The notes beneath the pieces were generated by a model. The model did not search any database and had not been told where the DNA came from. It saw only the letters and a list, made by a program, of their open reading frames with translations. A DNA stretch of 11,882 nt from Candidatus Methanophaga sp. GoMg3.2 (GTDB lineage: Archaea > Halobacteriota > Syntropharchaeia > Alkanophagales > Methanospirareceae): positions 1 to 11,882 of the forward strand of contig QBUN01000379.1 in NCBI GenBank assembly GCA_013180565.1, written 5' to 3'. Below, piece after piece: positions 7,336 to 11,882 of this stretch. A program made the translations under genes and the position numbers. Position 1 is the stretch's first letter. Every line of letters begins with the position of its first letter.

Positions 7336-7905
7336 ATGTCAAATAAAGAAGAAATGAGGCGCATAGAGAAAAAAATAAAAGGCTGCAAACGTTGTGAGCT
7401 ATGGAAGACGAGAGCCAATCCGGTTGTCGGAGAAGGCGCACTATCTGCGAGAATACTGTTCGTGGGTGAAGCCCCAGGCTACAATGAAGACTTAAAAGGC
7501 AAACCTTTTGTCGGGAAAGCGGGAAATGTGCTTGATGAGTTATTAGAATCCATAGGATGGCAAAGAGCCGACGTATATATAGCTAATGTTTTGAAATGCC
7601 GACCACCAGGCAACAGAAATCCCTTAACGGACGAGATAAGAGCTTGCACACCATTTTTAGATGCACAACTGGAACTCATCGAACCAGCGGTTATAGCAAC
7701 ACTTGGTAACTTCTCATTATCTTATATCTTTGCTAAATTCCAGTTGAAGCCTGAGAAGATAGGTAAGATACACGGAAAGGTATTTACGGTAAGCACAATT
7801 GCGGGTATCAAACGGATAATACCTCTGTATCATCCCGCAGTTGTTACTTACAATCCAAAGATGAAAGAAGTCTTGATTGATGATTTTAAGGTGCTGGCGG
7901 AATGA
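7336..7905 (+). CDS. Type-4 (family 4) uracil-DNA glycosylase, iron-sulfur protein
   Basis: This 189-residue enzyme removes uracil from DNA to start base-excision repair. Family-4 features are clear: CxxC near the N-terminus (C17, C20 in GCKRCELWKTR) plus C88 in VLKCRPPGNRNP and C104 in IRACTPFL. These four cysteines bind the 4Fe-4S cluster. The active-site loop is GEAPGYNED (44-52), the uracil-pocket PFVGKAGNVLDELL segment is at 57-70, and the late HPA loop is YHPAVV (165-170). The length is normal for the family. An open frame with a TTG start extends back to 7264, but the added 24 residues do not resemble the family and overlap the likely promoter, so the ATG at 7336 is chosen. The gene diverges from argH and converges on mevalonate kinase with 2 bases between stops. 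Thermophily is not implied by the sequence alone. Confidence 0.93.
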   Translation: MSNKEEMRRIEKKIKGCKRCELWKTRANPVVGEGALSARILFVGEAPGYNEDLKGKPFVGKAGNVLDELLESIGWQRADVYIANVLKCRPPGNRNPLTDEIRACTPFLDAQLELIEPAVIATLGNFSLSYIFAKFQLKPEKIGKIHGKVFTVSTIAGIKRIIPLYHPAVVTYNPKMKEVLIDDFKVLAE

Positions 7906-7910
7906 GCTCA
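7903..7910. repeat. Palindrome formed by two facing stop codons
   Basis: TGAGCTCA is a perfect 8-base palindrome. Its left TGA is the stop of the uracil-DNA glycosylase and its right half (TGA on the minus strand) is the stop of mevalonate kinase, separated by just GC. The two genes therefore end face to face with no room for separate terminators, so each transcript must run into the antisense of the other gene. Confidence 0.8.
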
Positions 7911-8963
7911 AAAATCCGTTTCTAGCTTCAACCCGCCTTCTCCGGTCTTCACGTCCATTACAAGTGCACCTGCAATATCGAGCGCTGTTTTTATTCTAGC
8001 CCCTGACTCGTTTGGCAGCACTATGACAGAACCTACACCACCCATTTCGTTCAACCCTCCTGCTCCTGTTACTTTCGCACCCAAGGCGCCCAACGCCTGT
8101 GACACCTTCACGAGTTCGCTTAATCGTCCTGGCACCACACCTATTGCATCCAGCAAGCCATGATTTATGTACATCAGCGCACCCAAATTCACGAAATCCT
8201 TAGCCTCTATCGCCTTGATTGCCTGTGCTGTTATTTCATCAGCGGCATCGAAGATATAATCAAAGATTGCATTGAAATTTTCCTTTCGCTTCTTAACCTC
8301 CTCTACAACCCTTTTTGTCTTCAATCCAATCTCAGAAGCTTTTTTGGTACCCATATTCAAAGGTATGCTGCCAATACACCCAACAATCAAATCTAATCCC
8401 GCTAACGGTAGCCTCTTCACTTCGTTTCGCTCTATCAGCACATACCCGCCATAAGTAGAAATTGCAGTGTCAATAGGACTGGCTGCGCCCTGGACCGTGA
8501 GTTCAACATGATGAGCGTCATTTCTTATCGCTTCTAAATCGCCGCTTAGCCCGAAATACTCTTTGAGCGCGGCGATAGTAGCAACACAAGTGGCTGCTGA
8601 AGACCCTAACCCAGCAGAAAGGGGTATTTCAGACTTTATTTCTATTTCTACTCCGCCCCTGTTTAGACCATATCGCGCTTCAAGATATGCGATTGATTCC
8701 TTGACATACGCAACTGCTTTCGTTGCACTACCATAATCCTTATAAGGGTATGCTCTCCTTGCTCCACCTTCTAAATCAAGCTCCAAGCCAAAAGTAGGTA
8801 TGTTCTCGATTTTTACGTGATACCCGTCTTCTTCTCTGTCCGATACCTCTACCGCAAGCCGTTGGTTTATCGCCGTAGCTAAAGCTCGCTTACCATAAAC
8901 CACAAAATGCTCACCAAATAGTATCACCTTTGCAGGGACAGATGCTCGTACTTTTTTTGCCAT
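7908..8963 (-). CDS. mvk: Mevalonate kinase (GHMP kinase family)
   Basis: This enzyme phosphorylates mevalonate at the 5 position with ATP, feeding the isoprenoid pathway that makes archaeal lipids. GHMP motif 1 is SVPAKVILFGEHFVVYG (residues 8-24), with PAK in place of the common PGK. Motif 2, the ATP-binding loop, is PLSAGLGSSAATCVA (114-128). E154 and D165 sit in VELTVQGAASPIDTAISTYGG (153-173), matching archaeal mevalonate kinases. NHGLLDAIGV (267-276) and GALGAKVTGAGG (292-303) are also family hallmarks. Motif 3 is unusual: GAGG is followed by LNEMGGVGSVIVL, whereas relatives usually run straight on as GAGGGGC. The length (351) is slightly above typical archaeal forms (about 300-330). 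The ATG at 8961-8963 places motif 1 normally. It follows the HAD gene by 52 bases on the same strand. No other mevalonate-pathway gene is in the window. Confidence 0.92.
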   Translation of the reverse strand: MAKKVRASVPAKVILFGEHFVVYGKRALATAINQRLAVEVSDREEDGYHVKIENIPTFGLELDLEGGARRAYPYKDYGSATKAVAYVKESIAYLEARYGLNRGGVEIEIKSEIPLSAGLGSSAATCVATIAALKEYFGLSGDLEAIRNDAHHVELTVQGAASPIDTAISTYGGYVLIERNEVKRLPLAGLDLIVGCIGSIPLNMGTKKASEIGLKTKRVVEEVKKRKENFNAIFDYIFDAADEITAQAIKAIEAKDFVNLGALMYINHGLLDAIGVVPGRLSELVKVSQALGALGAKVTGAGGLNEMGGVGSVIVLPNESGARIKTALDIAGALVMDVKTGEGGLKLETDF

Positions 8964-9015
8964 TTATCTATTTCCCACCAAGATATTAGAAAAATCAGTA
9001 TGTTAAAAAGTATTG
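8964..9015 (-). promoter_or_regulatory. Short gap upstream of mevalonate kinase
   Basis: Read on the minus strand, the gap contains AATACTTTTTAACATA (TATA-like, about 35-50 bases before the mevalonate kinase ATG) and GGTGGGA about ten bases before it, a possible ribosome-binding sequence. Either a separate promoter or readthrough from the HAD gene would fit. Confidence 0.25.
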
Positions 9016-9630
9016 TTAGTGAAGCGTTAAAAGAGGAAACAGTTCATAAAGAGTATCTATTCTTTCGCCACCTTCTGGTTTCGCTCTCACCCCCACAACA
9101 GCACAACCTGCGGATTTGCCAGCCAGGAAATCTATTTCTGTGTCCCCTACGAGCATCGCGTTCTCTGGCTTTAATGTTAACTTCTCACAAGCAGCCATCA
9201 CCATTTCAGCATTGGGCTTACCATTTTTCACGTCATCGCCTGTGACAATCACGTCAAAATGATTAGAGAGCTGGAAGTGCTCGAATATCGCACGAACATT
9301 CTCTTTGGGCGTATTCGTGACCAACCCTACTTTAAGCTTATACTCGTCTCTTACACGGCCCAAAACCTCTTTTACGCCGGGAAAAAGCTCAATAAGCCCT
9401 ATTAATTTCAGTTGCTCGTTGATGCAATACTTCCCCGCTTCTTCACCCAGATTCAAATCCGCTAGATTATGCTCCAGGTCAGGGCCCCAGCAGTTCTCCC
9501 GGAATTCTGCTCGGCCTATTTCTTCCTTACCATAAGCCCTTAACATCTCATTAAACGCGTGATACCAGCTTTCAAATGAGTTTATTAGTACACCATCAAG
9601 GTCAAACAGGATTGCTTCAATCGTTCTCAT
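9016..9630 (-). CDS. HAD-superfamily hydrolase, phosphoglycolate phosphatase-like
   Basis: This 204-residue cytosolic phosphatase has all four HAD motifs: motif I FDLDGVL with nucleophile D10 and acid/base D12 (9-15), motif II VTNTP (104-108), motif III Lys in NGKPNAEMV (136-144), and motif IV VGDTEID with the metal-binding acids (161-167). A helical cap between motifs I and II (about 17-85) marks subfamily IA, to which phosphoglycolate phosphatase and beta-phosphoglucomutase belong. The substrate cannot be read from the sequence. The ATG at 9628-9630 puts motif I at residue 9, the normal position. The gene lies upstream of mevalonate kinase with a 52-base gap and diverges from rnp3; no pathway link is evident. 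The frame is intact and the length is normal. Confidence 0.88.
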   Translation of the reverse strand: MRTIEAILFDLDGVLINSFESWYHAFNEMLRAYGKEEIGRAEFRENCWGPDLEHNLADLNLGEEAGKYCINEQLKLIGLIELFPGVKEVLGRVRDEYKLKVGLVTNTPKENVRAIFEHFQLSNHFDVIVTGDDVKNGKPNAEMVMAACEKLTLKPENAMLVGDTEIDFLAGKSAGCAVVGVRAKPEGGERIDTLYELFPLLTLH

Positions 9631-9706
9631 CGTATTTGGTAATACTATATCTTATAGCATTTAAAAAATACTTTTAAAAATATAAACCCTTCTTTACTTT
9701 AGCCTA
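9631..9706. promoter_or_regulatory. Divergent promoter region between the HAD gene and rnp3
   Basis: On the plus strand, CTTTTAAAAATATAAA (about 9672-9687) is centred 26-27 bases before the rnp3 ATG, the expected place for a TATA box of a leaderless transcript. On the minus strand, TTTTTTAAATGCTATAAG (near 9648-9666) lies about 20-37 bases before the HAD ATG. It resembles the box upstream of argH (AGTATTTTTAAAT). These are the clearest promoter candidates in the window. Confidence 0.5.
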
Positions 9707-10411
9707 ATGTCCAAATTCTTTGACCTCAATGTGCATGCATATCCGGAAACCGAAGTGCCCGCAGAGGAGTTGCTCCGAGCTGCGAAAAGATATGGCTATA
9801 CGGACATTGCCATAACAAACCATGATGATACGGTAGGAAGTGATTTAAAATCGAATTTCGGCTTTAGTGGTATTGAGATAAGAGCAAAATCGGTTGAGAA
9901 CTTGAAAAGGGGAATAAAGTTATATCATGGTAAAGTAGCCGTATTAGCTGTTCATGGCGGTAATGATAAAATAAATAGAGCTGCGTTAGAGGATCACCGC
10001 GTGGATGTCCTAGCACATCCCAGCGGGGAGAAAAGAGGAGGGGCTCTGAACCACGTATTAGCAAAATTGGCTGCTAAGAACGGTGTTGCAATAGAGTTCA
10101 ACCTAAATGCAATAATAAACAGCAGAAAAGGTGAGAGAGCACGAGTGCTATTGAAAATGCGATCGCATTTGAAGCTTGTACGGAAATACAAAGCCCCAAT
10201 GATATTAACCAGTAATGCGTGTTCCATCTACGATTTAAGGGCACCACGAGAGATGATTGCACTTGCATCACTATTTGGGATGGAACGAGAAGAGGCGACG
10301 AGTGCATTAAGTGATTTCCCACAGGGCATATTAGAGAAGAGATGGAAAAAGGAGAATGATGTGGTGGTGCTAAAAAACGTAAATTTAGAAAGTCCACGTA
10401 AATCAGTGTAA
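9707..10411 (+). CDS. rnp3: RNase P protein component 3 (Rpp30 family)
   Basis: This protein subunit of archaeal RNase P works with the catalytic RNA and partner proteins to trim the 5' ends of pre-tRNAs. It has a PHP-like TIM-barrel fold. Family segments are FFDLNVHAYPE (4-14), YGYTDIAITNHDD (29-41), VAVLAVHGGNDKINRAALED (77-96), VDVLAHPSG (99-107), GGALNHVLAKLAAKNGVAIE (111-130), FNLNAI (131-136) and LTSNACSIYDLRAPREMIAL (167-186). The length (234) is normal. The ATG at 9707 places the first motif correctly and lies about 26 bases past a TATA box. The last codons, PRKSV and the stop, fall inside a tandem 10-base repeat (10398-10417), so the tail may have been reshaped by a repeat insertion. 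rnp2 follows 94 bases later on the same strand, a pairing conserved in archaea because Rpp30 and Pop5 bind each other. Confidence 0.94.
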   Translation: MSKFFDLNVHAYPETEVPAEELLRAAKRYGYTDIAITNHDDTVGSDLKSNFGFSGIEIRAKSVENLKRGIKLYHGKVAVLAVHGGNDKINRAALEDHRVDVLAHPSGEKRGGALNHVLAKLAAKNGVAIEFNLNAIINSRKGERARVLLKMRSHLKLVRKYKAPMILTSNACSIYDLRAPREMIALASLFGMEREEATSALSDFPQGILEKRWKKENDVVVLKNVNLESPRKSV

Positions 10412-10417
10412 ATCAGT
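10398..10417 (+). repeat. Tandem duplication of GTAAATCAGT at the rnp3 stop
   Basis: GTAAATCAGT occurs twice in direct succession (10398-10407 and 10408-10417). The first copy supplies the last rnp3 residues and the second supplies its TAA stop. The same kind of sequence (CGTGAAAATCTGTGTAATCTTGTGG, split here as CGTGAAAATCT, GTGTAATCTT and GTGG) reappears at 11052-11076 beyond rnp2, suggesting a shared repeat family. Confidence 0.6.
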
Positions 10418-10436
10418 GTCTTTAACAGAATGTAGT

Positions 10437-10505
10437 TATACTTTATATACAAGAACAATGTGCAAAATTCAAAATCGATTTCTATTTTCTATTTTCTATT
10501 TCGCA
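10437..10505 (+). promoter_or_regulatory. TATA box and TTTCTAT-repeat leader of rnp2
   Basis: CTTTATATAC (10441-10450) is a good TATA box and predicts a transcription start near 10472. The leader then holds three exact tandem copies of TTTCTAT (10479-10499), an unbroken pyrimidine-rich tract directly before the proposed GTG start at 10506. No Shine-Dalgarno-like sequence is seen. The box suggests rnp2 can be transcribed separately from rnp3. Confidence 0.45.
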
Positions 10506-10847
10506 GTGCTGATTCCACCTTCTCTTCGTGATAGGAGGCGGTATCTCGTGTTTGAGTGGATAAGTGAGCGGGTGATAGATAAATGGACATTGCTAAGCGA
10601 GATACGTGACTCTATTTTTTCATTATATGGCGATGTGGGTGCGAGTGAAAGTAAGATAAGATTGATAGAATACGCTAACGCGGAAGATACAGACGGAGGC
10701 ATGGGCATCTTAAGGTGTGCTCATGATAAAGTAGAGGAAGTAAGGGCTGCATTAGCTTGTATCCATTCAGCAAATGAAGCAAGGCTAAGTATAAGAGTAA
10801 TTGGCATCTCGGGCACGATAAAAGGGGCAACTCGCCTATTGCGATAG
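10506..10847 (+). CDS. rnp2: RNase P protein component 2 (Pop5 family)
   Basis: This 113-residue protein is the Pop5 subunit of archaeal RNase P, which pairs with Rpp30 and supports RNA catalysis. The N-terminal block LIPPSLRDRRRYLVFEW (2-18) matches the family's 'LPPTLRERKRYIAFE', and the C-terminal IRVIGISGTIKGATRLL matches 'VRGVSGTI'. Between them are the helix ERVIDKWTLLSEIRDSIFSLYGD (roughly 21-43) and the strand GILRCAHDKVEEVRAAL, as expected for the ferredoxin-like fold. The open frame extends back to another GTG at 10416, but the extra 30 residues are low-complexity, cross the TATA box and the TTTCTAT repeats, and do not resemble the family. The GTG at 10506, directly before LIPPSL, is therefore the likely start. 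In many archaea psmA and exosome genes follow rnp2; here a repeat-rich gap and a protease follow instead. Confidence 0.9.
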   Translation: MLIPPSLRDRRRYLVFEWISERVIDKWTLLSEIRDSIFSLYGDVGASESKIRLIEYANAEDTDGGMGILRCAHDKVEEVRAALACIHSANEARLSIRVIGISGTIKGATRLLR

Positions 10848-10875
10848 GCATTCCAGTATTTGTATAGCGCAGTAA

Positions 10876-10923
10876 AAATTCCAAGCACCAAGCATCAAAT
10901 TACAAACAAATTCCAAGCACCAA
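10876..10923 (+). repeat. Direct repeat AAATTCCAAGCACCAA, two copies
   Basis: AAATTCCAAGCACCAA occurs exactly at 10876-10891 and 10908-10923, a 32-base period. The spacer (GCATCAAATTACAAAC) is a diverged relative of the same A/C-rich unit. Similar tracts are, from memory, scattered between genes in many environmental archaeal and bacterial genomes; copy number in this genome is unknown. Confidence 0.75.
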
Positions 10924-10939
10924 ATTCAAATTTATAAAC

Positions 10940-11020
10940 TCATTTGGATTTTTCTAGTATCGAACTAAAGATTTTGACGAGTTGTGTTGCCTCATCGATT
11001 AGTGCTTTTCTTTGTATTTG
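10940..11020 (-). pseudogene. Possible C-terminal remnant of a small helical protein
   Basis: The minus strand reads KALIDEATQLVKIFSSIL followed by EKSK and a TGA stop. The heptad-like spacing of hydrophobic residues and the final Lys-rich end resemble the last helix of short four-helix-bundle (23S rRNA intervening sequence-type) proteins. No start codon or upstream domain is present: the frame runs back through a repeat into the 3' end of the protease gene in another frame. Flanking repeats on both sides fit a decayed inserted gene. The match is short and could be chance. Confidence 0.3.
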
Positions 11021-11051
11021 TATTGGAAACCGAATCCAAGGATTGTTATCT

Positions 11052-11076
11052 CGTGAAAATCTGTGTAATCTTGTGG
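11052..11076 (+). repeat. CGTG/AATCTGTG-type intergenic repeat
   Basis: CGTGAAAATCTGTGTAATC followed by TTGTGG has an internal near-repeat of about ten bases and aligns with the CGTAAATCAGTGTAAATC stretch at the end of rnp3 (10397-10414). Such repeats lie between genes in many uncultured-microbe genomes, to my recollection. It abuts the 3' end of the protease gene. Confidence 0.5.
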
Positions 11077-11094
11077 TTTGTCTTCCATTGCGTT

Positions 11095-11882
11095 TCAAAC
11101 GCGTCCCTTCAACATCTCTATATAAGTCGCTAAATTATTTCTCGTTATCACACCCATAAAATTCCCACTTGCCGCCTCCACAACAGCTAAAACGTTCTTT
11201 TTCGCTTTTAGCATCCTCTTTAGTGCTTCCACCGCCTCTTCCTCTTCTGATATAACATCACTAACTCTATCAAATGAAGCTATAACATCAGAAACTCTGA
11301 AAATGTAACGTTGTTCAGCAGACAAATCCTTTATTTCGCCAAATGTTACAAATCCTTTTGGTTCTCCTCTTGCACCCACCACCGCATATTCGTATGTTTT
11401 CTCCGCAAGCATCTTATCCGACAGCTCCATAATTGGCATATCGTCCAGCACGCATGTGTGTTCGCTTCTCATCACGTTTTTTACCTTTATTCCTTCTAAC
11501 ATGGCAAAAGTGGTGGTAGCACGTTCTTCTTCTGTCGCGGCGGTATATAGGAAAATAGCAATAAAGATTAGGAAAAGATTAAAAGGTGCTATTACATCTC
11601 CTGTTGCATAATAATGAAAGGGGTCCGGCATAAGTCCCACTATACCCATTATAATAGCAAATATTTTACCCACGAACACTGCTTTCTTCGTCGCTTGTAG
11701 AAATGGCATTCTTTTAGCTAGTAATGCTCTTAGAACGCGACCACCATCCATGGGAAATGCGGGTAACAAGTTAAAAGTGGCTAATATCACATTAAGATAC
11801 CCAAGGCCAAATAAAAGCACCTGAGCCGGATAATAAATAGGTAAATTCACGGATTTTAGGCCAAAATAACAGATAAGAAAAG
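11095..11882 (-). CDS. Site-2 protease (M50 family) with two CBS domains, N-terminus cut by window edge
   Basis: This membrane-embedded zinc metalloprotease has a C-terminal regulatory CBS pair. The frame stays open to the right window edge, so the N-terminal part, which should include the HExxH zinc motif, is missing. Counting from the GTG at 11848-11850, the second family motif FNLLPAFPMDGGRVLRALLA (26-45) supplies the third zinc-binding residue (Asp35). Hydrophobic segments at about 10-32, 57-74 and 86-103 are probable membrane helices. CBS1 (about 121-175, from KVKNVMRSEHTCVL) and CBS2 (about 186-246, from VSDVISEEEEAVEALKRML) follow; CBS domains usually bind adenine nucleotides. That GTG is almost certainly not the true start, because an upstream hydrophobic run (FLICYFGLKS) continues in frame. 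The full protein would be near 360-380 residues by family norms. The substrate is unknown. Confidence 0.9.
   Translation of the reverse strand, partial: FLICYFGLKSVNLPIYYPAQVLLFGLGYLNVILATFNLLPAFPMDGGRVLRALLAKRMPFLQATKKAVFVGKIFAIIMGIVGLMPDPFHYYATGDVIAPFNLFLIFIAIFLYTAATEEERATTTFAMLEGIKVKNVMRSEHTCVLDDMPIMELSDKMLAEKTYEYAVVGARGEPKGFVTFGEIKDLSAEQRYIFRVSDVIASFDRVSDVISEEEEAVEALKRMLKAKKNVLAVVEAASGNFMGVITRNNLATYIEMLKGRV

Larger units (their letters stand above)
10848..11094. other. Repeat-rich intergenic region between rnp2 and the protease
   Basis: These 247 bases carry no convincing intact gene. From left to right they hold an A-rich stretch with a 16-base direct repeat (10876-10923), a minus-strand coding-like remnant (10940-11020), a TTGGA/TCCAA inverted pair (about 11023-11039) and a CGTG-AATCTGTGTAATC-type repeat (11052-11076). 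A 71-codon plus-strand frame from 10944 is a shadow with no family resemblance. The region looks like the decayed residue of an inserted cassette. Confidence 0.5.

Noticed and set aside
10416..10505. 30-residue N-terminal extension of Rnp2 from a GTG start
   Set aside because: It is low-complexity, runs through the TATA box and TTTCTAT repeats, and the Pop5 family begins right at the GTG at 10506.
10876..10923. Possible CRISPR array
   Set aside because: Only two 16-base copies with a spacer resembling the repeat, no further units and no cas genes; it is a short direct repeat.
10944..11159. 71-codon plus-strand frame between rnp2 and the protease
   Set aside because: It has no family resemblance, overlaps the protease 3' end antisense and spans repeat sequence; a chance frame.
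1..11882. A novel defence or mobile system spanning several genes
   Set aside because: Nearly all genes are recognisable housekeeping genes with uniform style; no integrase, transposase, toxin-antitoxin pair or defence nuclease is visible.

Overview
The window comes from an archaeal chromosome. It encodes archaeal lipid enzymes (a geranylgeranyl reductase-family flavoprotein and mevalonate kinase), two protein subunits of archaeal/eukaryal RNase P (Rpp30 and Pop5 type), a PAC2-family protein, a D1-less Trm5-type tRNA methyltransferase, a type-4 iron-sulfur uracil-DNA glycosylase and an archaeal MutS-like ATPase. Several genes have an AT-rich TATA-like box about 25 bases before the start codon and little or no leader, as expected for archaeal leaderless transcripts. 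Sequence style and gene content fit a methanogen- or ANME-like euryarchaeote; this placement is an inference.

Layout. 1-850 (minus) is a geranylgeranyl reductase cut by the left edge. It diverges from a plus-strand run: PAC2-family protein (934-1746), Trm5/Taw2-family methyltransferase (1756-2631), a protein of unknown family (2682-3362) and a MutS-like ATPase (3371-5374). Gaps in this run are 9, 50 and 8 bases. Convergent to it are a small DUF1841-like protein (5399-5626) and argininosuccinate lyase (5720-7210), both minus. A divergent promoter region then leads into uracil-DNA glycosylase (7336-7905, plus). That gene converges, with only 2 bases between stop codons, on mevalonate kinase (7908-8963, minus), which is preceded by a HAD phosphatase (9016-9630, minus). 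A second divergent promoter region leads into rnp3 (9707-10411) and rnp2 (10506-10847). After about 250 bases of repeat-rich, apparently decayed intergenic DNA, the right edge cuts a minus-strand site-2 protease with CBS domains (11095-11882).

The genes are mostly housekeeping: membrane lipid synthesis (reductase, mevalonate kinase), tRNA processing and modification (RNase P subunits, Trm5), DNA repair (MutS-like ATPase, uracil glycosylase) and arginine synthesis. I see no rRNA, tRNA, CRISPR array or intact mobile element. I do not see a convincing new multi-gene system. The items most worth checking are the unknown protein paired with the MutS-like ATPase, the unusual third GHMP motif of mevalonate kinase, the Asn-to-Pro change in the Trm5 NLP-type motif, and the repeat/remnant patches on either side of rnp2.
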